DNA of 64,000 nt, taken from contig NZ_JBHSTQ010000003.1 in assembly GCF_042660205.1 (NCBI RefSeq), positions 62,001-126,000 of the forward strand, read 5' to 3'. Both the position numbers and the translations under genes were made by a program. Below, piece by piece: positions 18,093-26,288 of the stretch (positions within the stretch are counted from its first letter, which is position 1; every line of letters starts with the position of its first letter). The DNA is from Sporolactobacillus kofuensis. GTDB taxonomy: Bacteria; Bacillota; Bacilli; Bacillales; Sporolactobacillaceae. The notes beneath the pieces were generated by a model. It was not told the DNA's origin. It searched no databases and saw only the letters and a program-made list of their open reading frames with translations.

Positions 18093-18575
18093 ATGGTAAT
18101 TGGAATGATGCTGGCATTTATCGCCGGCGGGCTTGTAAGCCTACAGAATGTTTTCAATAGCAGAACAAATGAACAAACCGGGACCTGGGCGGCTACTTCT
18201 CTCGTGCTGGGTACGGGGTTTGCTGCATCATTAATTCTTGGTCTCGTGTTCGAGGGCAAAAACATGCTGACCATTCAATACGCAAAGCCGTGGTACTGGA
18301 TTTGCGGACTAATCGGCATTGGTGTTGTTGTCTGCCTCATGAACAGTACACGTTTGCTTGGTCCAACATTAGCGATGTCTATTGTATTGACCTCACAACT
18401 GATCTTTGCTTTACTCGCTGACTCATTAGGAATTCTCGGACTCAAACACATACCATTATCCTTTGATAAATTGCTCGGTGTGTTGATCATTATCCTCGGC
18501 GCTCTATTCTTCAAATTTGGTGGTCAGAAGCATCATATAAAAACCAAACCGGTCAAAGAAGAACAAGTCAGTTGA
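18093..18575 (+). CDS. YdcZ/DUF606 family DMT-superfamily membrane protein 2
   Basis: A 160-residue membrane protein with the same four to five helix plan as the gene at 16843: NVFNSRTNEQTGTWAATSLVLGTGF and GPTLAMSIVLTSQLIFALLADSLGILG correspond to segments there. It carries a ~20-residue charged C-terminal tail. It follows the Crp/Fnr gene by 47 nt; AAAGGATG lies upstream of the ATG. The two half-size proteins, one on either side of the regulator, suggest a heterodimeric transporter. The following ~225 nt contain no gene I can support. Confidence 0.8.
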   Translation: MVIGMMLAFIAGGLVSLQNVFNSRTNEQTGTWAATSLVLGTGFAASLILGLVFEGKNMLTIQYAKPWYWICGLIGIGVVVCLMNSTRLLGPTLAMSIVLTSQLIFALLADSLGILGLKHIPLSFDKLLGVLIIILGALFFKFGGQKHHIKTKPVKEEQVS

Positions 18576-18800
18576 ATTCTGAACTAAGAAGAGGTTAATA
18601 CACTGACAGGCGGCATTCATGGCCTACTCATTTTAATTTTGATGATCAAGACAGGAATCACACAAAGCCTTTTAAATAATTGGACTCAGCGAGCCACTCC
18701 CCTCTCCCCATTCAGAAAGGTCAATGAACGAACACTATTTTAGTTTTGATCGTCTGAAAGTGAAACAGAGAAAAAAGAGTGGGAAATAAGAGGCTATTTA

Positions 18801-19580
18801 ATGATGGATAAGAAATTAAAAAAAATAACACTTATATATCATATAACCATAATTTTTCTAGCGCTGTTCTCTGTTCTTCTTGTGTTGTGTTCTTTATTTC
18901 ATTGGCTGAGCATTGTTACCTATCCTTATAATTACATTCATAACGGTGGGTTAATCATCTTTGCCATTGATTATGTGATTCGATTCATTTATGCCCATGA
19001 TAAAAAGCATTTTTTGATCGAGAACTCATTTGATCTTCTAGGCATTATTCCCATGCATCCGCTGTTTGTATTTTTTCGGTTAGGCAGAGTTGTGCGCATC
19101 CTTCGCGCTCATCGTATCTTTGTCGTGCTTGGCATTGATGGAGCATTCACCGGCAGCATTCATAAATTCATCTACTCCACCGGATTTATTTATCTCTTTT
19201 CAATTAGTGTTGCGATTCTCATATTGAGCGCTCTACTGTATTCTGTTGTTGAAAAAATATCGTTGTCTAATGCGCTGTGGTGGGCGATTACAACCGCTAC
19301 AACAGTGGGTTATGGTGACATTTATCCTCACACTTTTATTGGTAAAATTATCGCATCAATACTAATGATTGGCGGTATTGGTTTTATCGGTTTGCTCACA
19401 AGTACTATTACCGATTTCTTCACATTTAATAAGGAAGCAAAAGAAAACACAGTGAATCAAAATGAGCTCAAAGAACTCATGTCCAGCATTGATCAACTCT
19501 CCAAGAAAGTTGATCATTTATCCGACCAAGTCAACCGATTAACAAAACAGAAAAAGAACACAAATCATAGAAATAGATAA
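18801..19580 (+). CDS. Potassium channel, voltage-sensor-like
   Basis: A 259-residue six-helix ion channel. Helices lie at about 10-35, 48-65, 75-95, an arginine-bearing fourth segment RLGRVVRILRAHR, and a pore module with helix, TTATTVGYGDIYP selectivity filter and last helix IIASILMIGGIGFIGLL. TVGYGD is diagnostic for K+ selectivity. The C-terminus (215-250) is a heptad-like Asn/Leu/Lys coiled coil that could assemble the tetramer. Single gene; ATG after an AAATAAGAGG-like purine stretch. Whether it is truly voltage gated is not shown. Confidence 0.9.
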   Translation: MMDKKLKKITLIYHITIIFLALFSVLLVLCSLFHWLSIVTYPYNYIHNGGLIIFAIDYVIRFIYAHDKKHFLIENSFDLLGIIPMHPLFVFFRLGRVVRILRAHRIFVVLGIDGAFTGSIHKFIYSTGFIYLFSISVAILILSALLYSVVEKISLSNALWWAITTATTVGYGDIYPHTFIGKIIASILMIGGIGFIGLLTSTITDFFTFNKEAKENTVNQNELKELMSSIDQLSKKVDHLSDQVNRLTKQKKNTNHRNR

Positions 19581-19729
19581 GATCCTATAGAAAAAATTAA
19601 AGCGCTTGTTATTAGAGCTCTTTATCAATTTAATTGACCTTCGCGCAGTCGATATTGTAACATGATTAAGTAATCGACTCATTTATTTAAAAATGCTTAT
19701 AAATAGCATAAGGTCACGGTTTACCACAC

Positions 19730-19802
19730 GGGGCATTAGCTCAGCTGGGAGAGCGTTGCGCTGGCAGCGCAAAGGTCAGGGGTTCGAGCCCCCTATGCTC
19801 CA
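19730..19802 (+). tRNA. tRNA-Ala (anticodon GGC)
   Basis: Full cloverleaf: acceptor GGGGCAT pairs with ATGCTCC (one G-U), D arm AGCTCAGCTGGGAGAGC, anticodon stem TTGCG/CGCAA with loop CTGGCAG (anticodon GGC), T arm GGGGTTCGAGCCCC. After the discriminator A the sequence is TCA, so the CCA end is not encoded. A terminator follows directly. Confidence 0.97.
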
Positions 19803-19818
19803 TCATAGAAAACATGAG

Positions 19819-19858
19819 AACAGCAAGGATTTCGGTATGATCCGATCCTTGCTGTTTT
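19819..19858 (+). terminator. Terminator of tRNA-Ala
   Basis: Arms AACAGCAAGGA (19819-19829) and TCCTTGCTGTT (19846-19856), followed by T residues, 17 nt past the tRNA. Confidence 0.85.
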
Positions 19859-20065
19859 CTTTATGTGGCAAATGGGTTACCAAATGTTTTTGAAACGTTT
19901 TCACAATCGATCGTGAAAGCTTGATTACTATTAAATAGCTCATGGATTTTTTCGAGGTTCACATCACACAGCACTTACTGAATATCACAATTGCATGGTA
20001 AAATTAGCCTATCGAATTGTCGGGAGTAATCCCTATTTTTTAAAACAATGAAAGAAGGTACCGTC

Positions 20066-20596
20066 ATGAGCAACGTTGTTGTTGTATATCAGACAAGACA
20101 TGGAGCAACACTAAAATATGCAAAATGGATCTCTGAAGCACTTCATTCCGATCTTTATCATTTGTCAGATGTTCATGCTAATATCTTGGAAAAATACACA
20201 ACAATAATCTATGGTGGTGCTCTTTACGCGAGTGGAATTATGGGGTCAAAGAAGATTTCAAACTATTTCTCTGGCGTACACGATAAAAATTTAATCGTTT
20301 TTACAGTAGGCTTATCAAATCCAAAAACAACTGATTATCAAGAAATCATTAACAAAAATTTTAACGACCAACTTCAACAAGCAATTTCCTTTTTCCATTT
20401 TCGTGGTGCAATTGACTATAAAAAGTTAAATATCATTCACCGAATAATGATGTTTGCTTTAAAAAGCAAAATAAAAAAATCAAAAAATGCATCGCCTGAA
20501 ACATCGCTATTTTTGGAAACCTACGGGAAACAGATTGATTTCACTGAGAAAGAGTCAATAAACCCTCTTATTATCCATGCTCAGCATTTTATTTAA
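20066..20596 (+). CDS. Flavodoxin-fold protein (HemG/protoporphyrinogen-oxidase-like)
   Basis: About 176 residues from ATG 20066 (GAAGG seven nt upstream). It begins VVVVYQTRHGATLKYAKWI, the FMN phosphate-loop T-x-HG-x-T of flavodoxin_5 proteins, and continues with IIYGGALYASGIMGSK, a second FMN-loop motif, and FTVGLSNPK. Members of this group are FMN-dependent, some oxidise protoporphyrinogen with menaquinone. No haem gene is nearby, so a general flavodoxin role is equally possible. It comes just before a VOC-family gene, possibly co-transcribed. Confidence 0.75.
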   Translation: MSNVVVVYQTRHGATLKYAKWISEALHSDLYHLSDVHANILEKYTTIIYGGALYASGIMGSKKISNYFSGVHDKNLIVFTVGLSNPKTTDYQEIINKNFNDQLQQAISFFHFRGAIDYKKLNIIHRIMMFALKSKIKKSKNASPETSLFLETYGKQIDFTEKESINPLIIHAQHFI

Positions 20597-20663
20597 GTAC
20601 ATTCAGTCCGGATTTATGCAAGAGATGCTTTCATCATTATTGAATAAGGGAGTGAATGAATCG

Positions 20664-21044
20664 ATGATTAGCCAAGTTGGTCAAATCATGTTGTACGTGA
20701 ATAACCAAGAGGAAGCAAGCAAGTTTTGGACAGAAAAAGTAGGGTTTACGGTCCTTTCAGAAAATGATAACGGTCAGGGCATGAGATGGATTGAAATCGC
20801 TCCAACTAAAGAAGCTGAAACCAGCATCATTCTCCATAATAAGGAACTAATTGCTAAAATGCAGCCCGAATTAAACCTTGGAACACCTTCTTTAATGTTC
20901 TTCACAAATGAACTCGACAAATTATATAGTAACTTGTTGGACAAAAATGTTACCGTAGGAAAAATTGTGACTATGCCTTCAGGTAGGGTATTCAATTTTG
21001 CAGACAACGAAGAAAATTACCTTGCTGTAATGGAAAAAAAATGA
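20664..21044 (+). CDS. VOC-superfamily (glyoxalase/bleomycin-resistance-like) protein
   Basis: About 126 residues from ATG 20664 behind GGGAG (11 nt). One beta-alpha-beta-beta-beta pair: MISQVGQIMLYVNNQEEASKFWTEKVGFTVL, then RWIEIAP, and PSLMFFTNELDKLYSNLLDKNVTVGKIVTMPSGRVFNFADNEENYLAVME. The single-chain length fits the typical YtliR-type VOC proteins. Metal ligands are not obvious (Glu-poor sites, no His at the first strand), so enzyme activity is uncertain. Follows the flavodoxin gene by 67 nt. Confidence 0.75.
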   Translation: MISQVGQIMLYVNNQEEASKFWTEKVGFTVLSENDNGQGMRWIEIAPTKEAETSIILHNKELIAKMQPELNLGTPSLMFFTNELDKLYSNLLDKNVTVGKIVTMPSGRVFNFADNEENYLAVMEKK

Positions 21045-21252
21045 ATGTCTATTCAAATGACGCGTTCACTATTCGAATAAGTGCATCGCCTTTTGTTTGA
21101 ATGCGTTTGTCTTTTTGAATAAAGTCTACATGGCATGTTTTGCTTTCAGCCTTATACCTTTACGATGTGCAACTTCCTGTTTTTTCATTACATCATTTTC
21201 GAAAAGCAATCCAAAATAGTAATGCACCACAATTTGAGGAGATGAAGATGAA

Positions 21253-21423
21253 ATGGGTAACGGGAATACTTTTTGGTCTTTTGTTGCAGGATGCGGTGCA
21301 ACAGCAGCTTTTTTTTGGCTAAGAGGCAATCAGAAAAATATGCCTAAATGGGCGAAACAACCGATGGACCAAATGGGAAAAGCAACGCAGAACATCACTG
21401 GATCGTTCAGCCCACAAGGTTAA
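21253..21423 (+). CDS. 56-residue single-helix membrane protein
   Basis: ATG at 21253 with GAGGAG about 12 nt upstream. The peptide begins MGNGNTFWSFVAGCGATAAF, continues FWLRGNQKNMPKW and ends NITGSFSPQG. One N-terminal membrane helix, then an amphipathic basic tail. It ends 18 nt before a strong terminator, which supports it as the real gene in this gap over the overlapping short frames on either strand. No family recognised; resembles small Bacillales YrzQ/DUF3918-like proteins only in plan. Confidence 0.6.
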   Translation: MGNGNTFWSFVAGCGATAAFFWLRGNQKNMPKWAKQPMDQMGKATQNITGSFSPQG

Positions 21424-21441
21424 TTAAGAGCACCACCATAC

Positions 21442-21479
21442 AAAAAACTCTCTGCTGAAGAAACTGCGGAGAGTTTTTT
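21442..21479. terminator. Bidirectional terminator
   Basis: Eleven-base arms AAAAAACTCTC and GAGAGTTTTTT, U/A tails on both sides, between the 56-residue gene and the converging DsbB-type gene. Confidence 0.88.
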
Positions 21480-21493
21480 GATGTTGCAAGGAT

Positions 21494-21922
21494 TTATTCT
21501 TCTTCCGGTGAGCGAATCATGAGCATCACTAATGTAATCAATAGAAATGCGATTCCCGACATAAATGGAATCGTGATAAAGCCAAGGATCGAGAAATCTT
21601 TCACTGTGCATGGATTGTTTGGTGAACAAAAAGCCACCTTATTAACTTGAGGCAACATCTGAATGGTATAGTGATAAGTCGCGAGGATGAATCCAAGGCA
21701 AGACACCGGCAGTATGTATTTTCTTATCGATGAGTCATTCAATAAATAAGCGATGCCGAGACTGATGACGAGCGGATACATCAGAATGCGTTGATACCAG
21801 CAAAGCTTGCAAGGAACAAAATGCATGATTTCACTAAAAAAGAGACTACCTGCTGTTGCAACAATGGCGACAATCCAAGCGAAAAGCAAAATGTAGTGAT
21901 TTGGAATCTTGTTCTTGATCAT
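21494..21922 (-). CDS. bdbC: DsbB/BdbC-type thiol-disulfide oxidoreductase
   Basis: A 142-residue four-helix membrane protein. Two redox cysteine pairs are visible: CKLC followed by WYQRILMYPLV (residues ~38-41), and the second loop FCSPNNPCTVKDF. Together with GFITIPFMSGIAFLLI this is the DsbB family; in Bacillus, BdbC re-oxidises the thioredoxin-like partner BdbD and feeds electrons to quinone. No BdbD partner is visible nearby. Monocistronic, convergent with the small gene to its left. Confidence 0.9.
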   Translation of the reverse strand: MIKNKIPNHYILLFAWIVAIVATAGSLFFSEIMHFVPCKLCWYQRILMYPLVISLGIAYLLNDSSIRKYILPVSCLGFILATYHYTIQMLPQVNKVAFCSPNNPCTVKDFSILGFITIPFMSGIAFLLITLVMLMIRSPEEE

Positions 21923-22158
21923 TATTATTTAATCCCCAAACGTTCTTCATCTTTTTGCACTCAGACATGATTCTGTCTGTGAGCGTTTTCTCTAATCTTT
22001 CTGATTGAACATACATATATTTTCCTCTATTCTAATCCTATAAGAGATCAGCATGTATGTGGTGGAAACAAATTAATCATATCAGGGATTCATTCTTTTT
22101 TCATCTCATGAGTCAATGAGGCCAGAAGATATTCTCTAAAAGATAGGAGCAATGCTAC

Positions 22159-22680
22159 TTGACCACCTATTTACGCAAGGCAACCGATGATGATTTGCTT
22201 GAAATCAATAAAATCATTGATAGTGCAAAATTACTTTTAAAAGCAAATGAAATTAACCAATGGCAGGATGGTTATCCCGACTTAGAAACGTTGCATCACG
22301 ATATTGAGCAACAAGTCTGTTATGTCCTCATTGTCGATCAACAAATTGCCGGTGTCGGTGTGATTCTTCAAGATAAGGATCCTGGTTATGAGAAAATCGT
22401 ACAAGGTAGCTGGTTGGATTCCGACCAGTCAACTTATCGTTCCATTCACAGAGTGGCCCTATCTCCGGATTTTCGAGGTCAGCACTTGTCTGCAACACTC
22501 ATGAACCACTTAATCACCGCCGCAAGATTAGCGGGCAGTACGGACCTCCGAATTGATACCCATCCTGAAAACAATGCGATGCAACGGGTCATTCAAAAAT
22601 CCGGATTCGACTATAGAGGCGTGATTTATCTTGAGCGATCCCATGATAAACGCTGGGCCTACCAACTTTTGCTCTCCTAA
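22159..22680 (+). CDS. GNAT-family N-acetyltransferase
   Basis: A 173-residue protein with the acetyl-CoA motif VALSPDFRGQHLSATLMNHLITAA and the closing strand ENNAMQRVIQKSGFDYRGVIYL. The start YLRKATDDDLLEINKIIDSAK is typical of GNATs. TTG start at 22159 behind AGGAG. It is followed, 33 nt on, by the pentapeptide-repeat gene, likely in one transcript. Substrate unknown. Confidence 0.85.
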   Translation: MTTYLRKATDDDLLEINKIIDSAKLLLKANEINQWQDGYPDLETLHHDIEQQVCYVLIVDQQIAGVGVILQDKDPGYEKIVQGSWLDSDQSTYRSIHRVALSPDFRGQHLSATLMNHLITAARLAGSTDLRIDTHPENNAMQRVIQKSGFDYRGVIYLERSHDKRWAYQLLLS

Positions 22681-22713
22681 TTGATCAACGATGAAAAGAA
22701 TGGTGGTACGGAC

Positions 22714-23316
22714 ATGAAGCAATCAACCCCAATTGAGAATCAAACTGTTTCTCTTGAACACATTGAAGCAGGCACTGTACTAAAAAACTGTGAGATCCAG
22801 AGTGCCCAAGAACGAAAAATGCTGAGTGAGGTACAATTTAACAACTGTATTTTTTTATTTGATGATTTTTCGAAGACGGAGATCCTAGATTGTTCCTTCA
22901 CACATTGTGAGTTCTCCAACTTTGATTTTGAGAAAGCAATTATATATCGTAATACTTTTACCGCTTGTAAGTTACTCGGCACCAATTTTATTCAGGCCGG
23001 TTTTAAAGATACAACATTCACAGACTGTCTCATGACCTATGCAAATTTCTCGGATTCCAAACTGACCAATATAACCTTTGACTCGGATAAACTCAACGAG
23101 ACCTCCTTCCAACACGTACAAATGAAGAAAGTGAACTTTAATCATGCGCTCATAGACGGCGCTGATTTCAGTGAGACAGCACTCAAGGATCTCAATTTCT
23201 CAAGCTGTGAATTTTCATCGATTCGGATTGATGTCAACTTGGCAACAGGATTGAAAATCAATCAGTTTCAGGCTGCCGGGTTGATCTCATCTTTCGGGAT
23301 CAAGGTTGTTGAGTAA
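22714..23316 (+). CDS. Pentapeptide-repeat protein
   Basis: A 200-residue protein built of A(D/N)F/xxx(F/L)-type five-residue turns, for example NCIFLFDDF, ANFSDSKLTNITF, TSFQHVQMKKVNFNHALIDGADFSETALKDLNF, predicted to fold as a right-handed quadrilateral beta helix. ATG 22714 behind GGTGG. Qnr and McbG-like members mimic DNA and protect gyrase, but most have no known role, and nothing here points to drug resistance. Confidence 0.85.
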   Translation: MKQSTPIENQTVSLEHIEAGTVLKNCEIQSAQERKMLSEVQFNNCIFLFDDFSKTEILDCSFTHCEFSNFDFEKAIIYRNTFTACKLLGTNFIQAGFKDTTFTDCLMTYANFSDSKLTNITFDSDKLNETSFQHVQMKKVNFNHALIDGADFSETALKDLNFSSCEFSSIRIDVNLATGLKINQFQAAGLISSFGIKVVE

Positions 23317-23448
23317 ATAGAAATTTAACCGGTATGATCGAAAACTAAAATTTGAGTCATGTCGGGTTTTATTATCATGGAATCAGTTGATCGATAACGG
23401 AAAGGTTTCACATTTTATACTAATTTTATTAATGAAAAGTTGGTGACC

Positions 23449-24351
23449 ATGGTGACTATTGACTATTTGAGTAACGAACGCATTCATGATTTTGTTGCTT
23501 ATTGCAAAAAACACCGCATGGACGTTGATGATTCCTATCTCTACGATGAGGATTTGGAGCATTTCGAACCGGATGAAGAGAACCCGACCTACATCCTGAC
23601 CGATGAAAACGATATGATTGTTGGCGCAGCATCACTGCTCATGGATGAATATTACCAAAAAAGCGGACGCGGTCGTTTTCGTATTTTTCACTGTGAAAGC
23701 AATGCCTATGATCAGTATCAAATGCTGTTAAACGCAATAAAGCAACACACGCAAGCATTAACTGAGCTGTCGCTATTCATTCAAACGACAAATGCAGAGA
23801 TGATGGCAAATGTAGAAAAATTGCAATTCACAAAATGGCGCTATTCATTTTTATTGGTAAAGGAAAATTTAACCCCGCTTCCTGTTGCTTTGCCTGAAGG
23901 GTTTGTCATCCGTCCCTTTCAACCAGGTAAAGATGAAGACTTATGGGCAGAAGTACGGAACTCAGGTTTTGCGAAACTGCTTGGAAGTGAAACACCAATT
24001 ACCGCAAATATGGTGAAAAAAATGGTCTCAGAAAGCGATTATTTAGAGGATGGTATGCTGATTCTGTATCATGGCAATCAGCCGATTGGTATTGTACGCG
24101 GCGCAGATGATGAATATGAAGGCGCACCGATCATGAATATTGGCCCTCTGGCGATTATCCCATCCTATCAAGGTCAAGGCTTGGGTCGGGCAATGCTCCG
24201 ATCATCGCTTAATTTTGCTCATGCAAATAACTATTCAAGCGCTGTCTTATGCGTGAATGGTGAAAATGAACGTGCGAAAACCTTATACACACACGAAGGG
24301 TTTAAACAAGTGGAATCCGTAGTGTGTTACACCTATTCACTAAAGAACTAA
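23449..24351 (+). CDS. Double-domain GNAT acetyltransferase
   Basis: About 300 residues with two GNAT domains. The N-terminal half (1-140) has IVGAASLLMDEYYQKSGRGRFRIF and is degenerate; the C-terminal half starts at FVIRPFQPGKDEDLW and has the full acetyl-CoA-binding motif IIPSYQGQGLGRAMLRSSLNFAHAN plus NGENERAKTLYTHEGFK. Tandem-GNAT proteins of the mycothiol-synthase-like plan show this arrangement; substrate unknown. A strong terminator follows. Confidence 0.83.
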   Translation: MVTIDYLSNERIHDFVAYCKKHRMDVDDSYLYDEDLEHFEPDEENPTYILTDENDMIVGAASLLMDEYYQKSGRGRFRIFHCESNAYDQYQMLLNAIKQHTQALTELSLFIQTTNAEMMANVEKLQFTKWRYSFLLVKENLTPLPVALPEGFVIRPFQPGKDEDLWAEVRNSGFAKLLGSETPITANMVKKMVSESDYLEDGMLILYHGNQPIGIVRGADDEYEGAPIMNIGPLAIIPSYQGQGLGRAMLRSSLNFAHANNYSSAVLCVNGENERAKTLYTHEGFKQVESVVCYTYSLKN

Positions 24352-24375
24352 TCGAAAAAGCCTTTATAAATTTAG

Positions 24376-24436
24376 AAAGACCGAGCAAACTGCGTGTTAT
24401 CTGCCTTATCGATTTACGCAAACAGCCGGTCTTTTT
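24376..24436 (+). terminator. Terminator of the double-GNAT gene
   Basis: Outer arms AAAGACCG (24376-24383) and CGGTCTTT (24427-24434), inner TGCGT and ACGCA pairs, followed by T residues. Convergent with the metallophosphatase and T-flanked on the minus strand as well. Confidence 0.75.
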
Positions 24437-24440
24437 TCAT

Positions 24441-24488
24441 GTTTCGGTGTTTCGGTGTTTCGGTGTTTCGGTGTTTCGGTGTTTCGTT
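24441..24488 (+). repeat. 8-nt microsatellite (GTTTCGGT)5
   Basis: Five perfect copies of GTTTCGGT (24441-24480), then GTTTCGTT, running straight into array C. It looks like a slippage product seeded from an array unit. Confidence 0.92.
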
Positions 24489-24950
24489 ACCATTATATTT
24501 TTTCGTTACTTATTTTTTAGGCTTCGTTACGATTTTTCTTGGATTCGTTACTACTTTTTTGAGATTGGTTACGATTTTTTCCTGGTTCGTTACGACTTTT
24601 CACTATTTCGTTACCATTACATTTTTTCGTTACTTATTTATTAGGCTTGGTTACAATTTTTCCTTAATTTGTTACGACTTATCTAAGCTTAAGTTCGGTT
24701 TTCGTTTTACTAGGTCCCGTTTTCTCATGCTTGGGTTCGGTTTTTTCCTCCTTAAGTTCAATTTAATTTCTTGGGTTCGGTTTCCGTTTTATTAGGTTCG
24801 ATTTTCTCTGGCTTAGGTTCGGTTTTTTCCCGCTTAAGTTCACTTTGATTTCTTGGGTTCAACTTCCGTTTTACTAGGTCCCGTTTTCTCATGCTTAGGT
24901 TCGGTTTTTATCCTCTTAGGTTCATCTTGATCTTTTGTTCTATTCTGTCC
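24483..24950 (+). repeat. 21/19-nt-period tandem array C (two subfamilies)
   Basis: Twenty-two degenerate units. The first ten (starts 24483, 24502, 24523, 24544, 24565, 24586, 24607, 24626, 24647, 24668) begin TTCGTTAC/TTGGTTAC; the next twelve (24689, 24710, 24731, 24752, 24771, 24792, 24813, 24834, 24853, 24874, 24895, 24916) begin TTAGGTTC/TTGGGTTC. Steps are 21 nt except 19-nt steps at 24483-24502, 24607-24626, 24752-24771 and 24834-24853. Higher-order copies are evident: 124 nt in the first part, 82 nt (3 x 21 + 19) in the second (24689, 24771, 24853). From 24840 rightward the array is the 3' end of the metallophosphatase gene, read in reverse. Confidence 0.85.
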
Positions 24951-26069
24951 TGCTTTCTTCTTCGGTTCTTGATCAAGGTCAAGGCTGAAGGTGAAGTTGT
25001 CTTTGTTCTTTTTGAATGCGTGGGTACGATTCACCTGTGGCGAAAAGGTTCGAACATAGACTTTATCGTGGCTGAGGTCGAAGCCCATGACCCGGATGTA
25101 GCCCTGCCCTCCTTTGACGGACTGATAATCAGATAGGATCTGCGTGACTTGACGATCAGGCTTGCCATCAAGGTTGTCATCAATCTTATCCACACGTCTC
25201 GCTGCACCGTAGCTATGTCCATTCATCACCAGTCGCACATTGCGATTCGGTTTTACAATTTTTTCAAACAGCATCTGGCCTTGCACTGTTCGTTTCCCGT
25301 AACTTCCTAGATAATCATGAACAAAGAGAATCGCAATCCGTTTTCTATAGTCATGAAGGACATGATTCATCCATGCAATTTCTTGACCGCCAATGCCCCA
25401 GCCCATACCGAGCATGATATATTTTTGCCCATCTGAATTAATTAAGTCAAAATGTCCTTTATTATTTTCATAGTCTCCGCCGTACCATGGATTCCACAGG
25501 TAGCGCTCTTCGCCAAAATAATGGTAGAACGGCCTATAATTTTTCTGAAAGCCGACATCATGATTACCGGTAATAATGCCATAGGGTAGCATTGCATCAT
25601 CTAAAATCCGCATCGCCTTATCTGCCGCTTTCCATTGATAGGGTTGATCGTGATTATTCACGATATCACCCAAATGAAAGATATAGCGTAATTGAAGCGC
25701 ATCCCGATTGTCGACGAACCAGCGATTCATACGCTTGAAAATATCAGGATGCGAGCGACTATAATATTGGGTATCGGGAAGTACAGCAAACGTGAAATCA
25801 ATAGAATGAATCCCTTTAAAAAGTTTATGGGAAACCTTTGGCTCCTGATGATCCTCATGAATGAATTCAGGCTTTCTGAAGAATACACGCTGAAACTGAC
25901 GTTGATGGATGTGGCGTTCAGCACTCGCCACTTGGGCATTCAATCCCGTTTGTTTCGTTGGAAAAAGACTCAGAATGCCTGAGATGACACACCCGAGAAA
26001 CAAAAGTACGATCATGATTTTGATTATTATATAACTTGGCTGTTCCTGATCACGCATAGATACATTCAT
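24840..26069 (-). CDS. Membrane-anchored calcineurin-like phosphoesterase
   Basis: About 409 residues. An uncleaved N-terminal anchor (IIIKIMIVLLFLGCVISGILSLF) puts the catalytic domain outside. Metallophosphatase motifs in order: FAVLPDTQYYS, FHLGDIVNNHD, ITGNHDVG, FVHDYLG and MNGHSYGAARR, giving the usual Asp/His/Asn two-metal site. The last ~40 residues are Lys/Glu/Pro/Thr-rich, with EPK-x-x-KT heptads, because the 21-nt repeat array forms the 3' end of the gene. Start unclear: ATG 26069 lies next to GAAGGGAG, ATG 26057 is 13 nt from it. Substrate unknown. Confidence 0.82.
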   Translation of the reverse strand: MNVSMRDQEQPSYIIIKIMIVLLFLGCVISGILSLFPTKQTGLNAQVASAERHIHQRQFQRVFFRKPEFIHEDHQEPKVSHKLFKGIHSIDFTFAVLPDTQYYSRSHPDIFKRMNRWFVDNRDALQLRYIFHLGDIVNNHDQPYQWKAADKAMRILDDAMLPYGIITGNHDVGFQKNYRPFYHYFGEERYLWNPWYGGDYENNKGHFDLINSDGQKYIMLGMGWGIGGQEIAWMNHVLHDYRKRIAILFVHDYLGSYGKRTVQGQMLFEKIVKPNRNVRLVMNGHSYGAARRVDKIDDNLDGKPDRQVTQILSDYQSVKGGQGYIRVMGFDLSHDKVYVRTFSPQVNRTHAFKKNKDNFTFSLDLDQEPKKKAGQNRTKDQDEPKRIKTEPKHEKTGPSKTEVEPKKSK

Positions 26070-26221
26070 TCTCCCTTCCGTTTCAGACGCAATGTCCCGG
26101 AGGGCAGGCACCCGCACACCCGAAGAAGGTTCACTATTTTCTCAGTATGTGTGGGACTTCTTACAATCCACCGTCCACATCTCTTCCATTAAATTGCTCG
26201 GCTTTGGCCATTTTCATGCAA

Positions 26222-26260
26222 TAAAAAAAGAACTTTTCCCAATTTCATGAAGAAAAGTTC
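26222..26260 (-). terminator. Terminator of the peptide-transport operon
   Basis: Minus-strand arms GAACTTTTC and GAAAAGTTC followed by seven T residues, 28 nt past the stop of the last gene of the eight-gene operon. Confidence 0.85.
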
Positions 26261-26288
26261 CAAGGATATCTTAGTTACTGGAATCGAC

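Noticed and set aside
18603..18743. Possible 46-residue frame LTGGIHGLLILILMIK...
   Set aside because: Would need a CTG start; AAGAGG is nearby but no conservation can be judged. Not enough to call a gene.
19730..20596. tRNA-Ala as an integration site for a mobile element
   Set aside because: No integrase gene and no repeated tRNA 3' end found in the window; neighbours are ordinary genes.
24324..24795. Two plus-strand frames across the microsatellite and array C
   Set aside because: Low-complexity Phe/Arg/Tyr translations of the repeat, one starting inside the acetyltransferase gene; no ribosome site.
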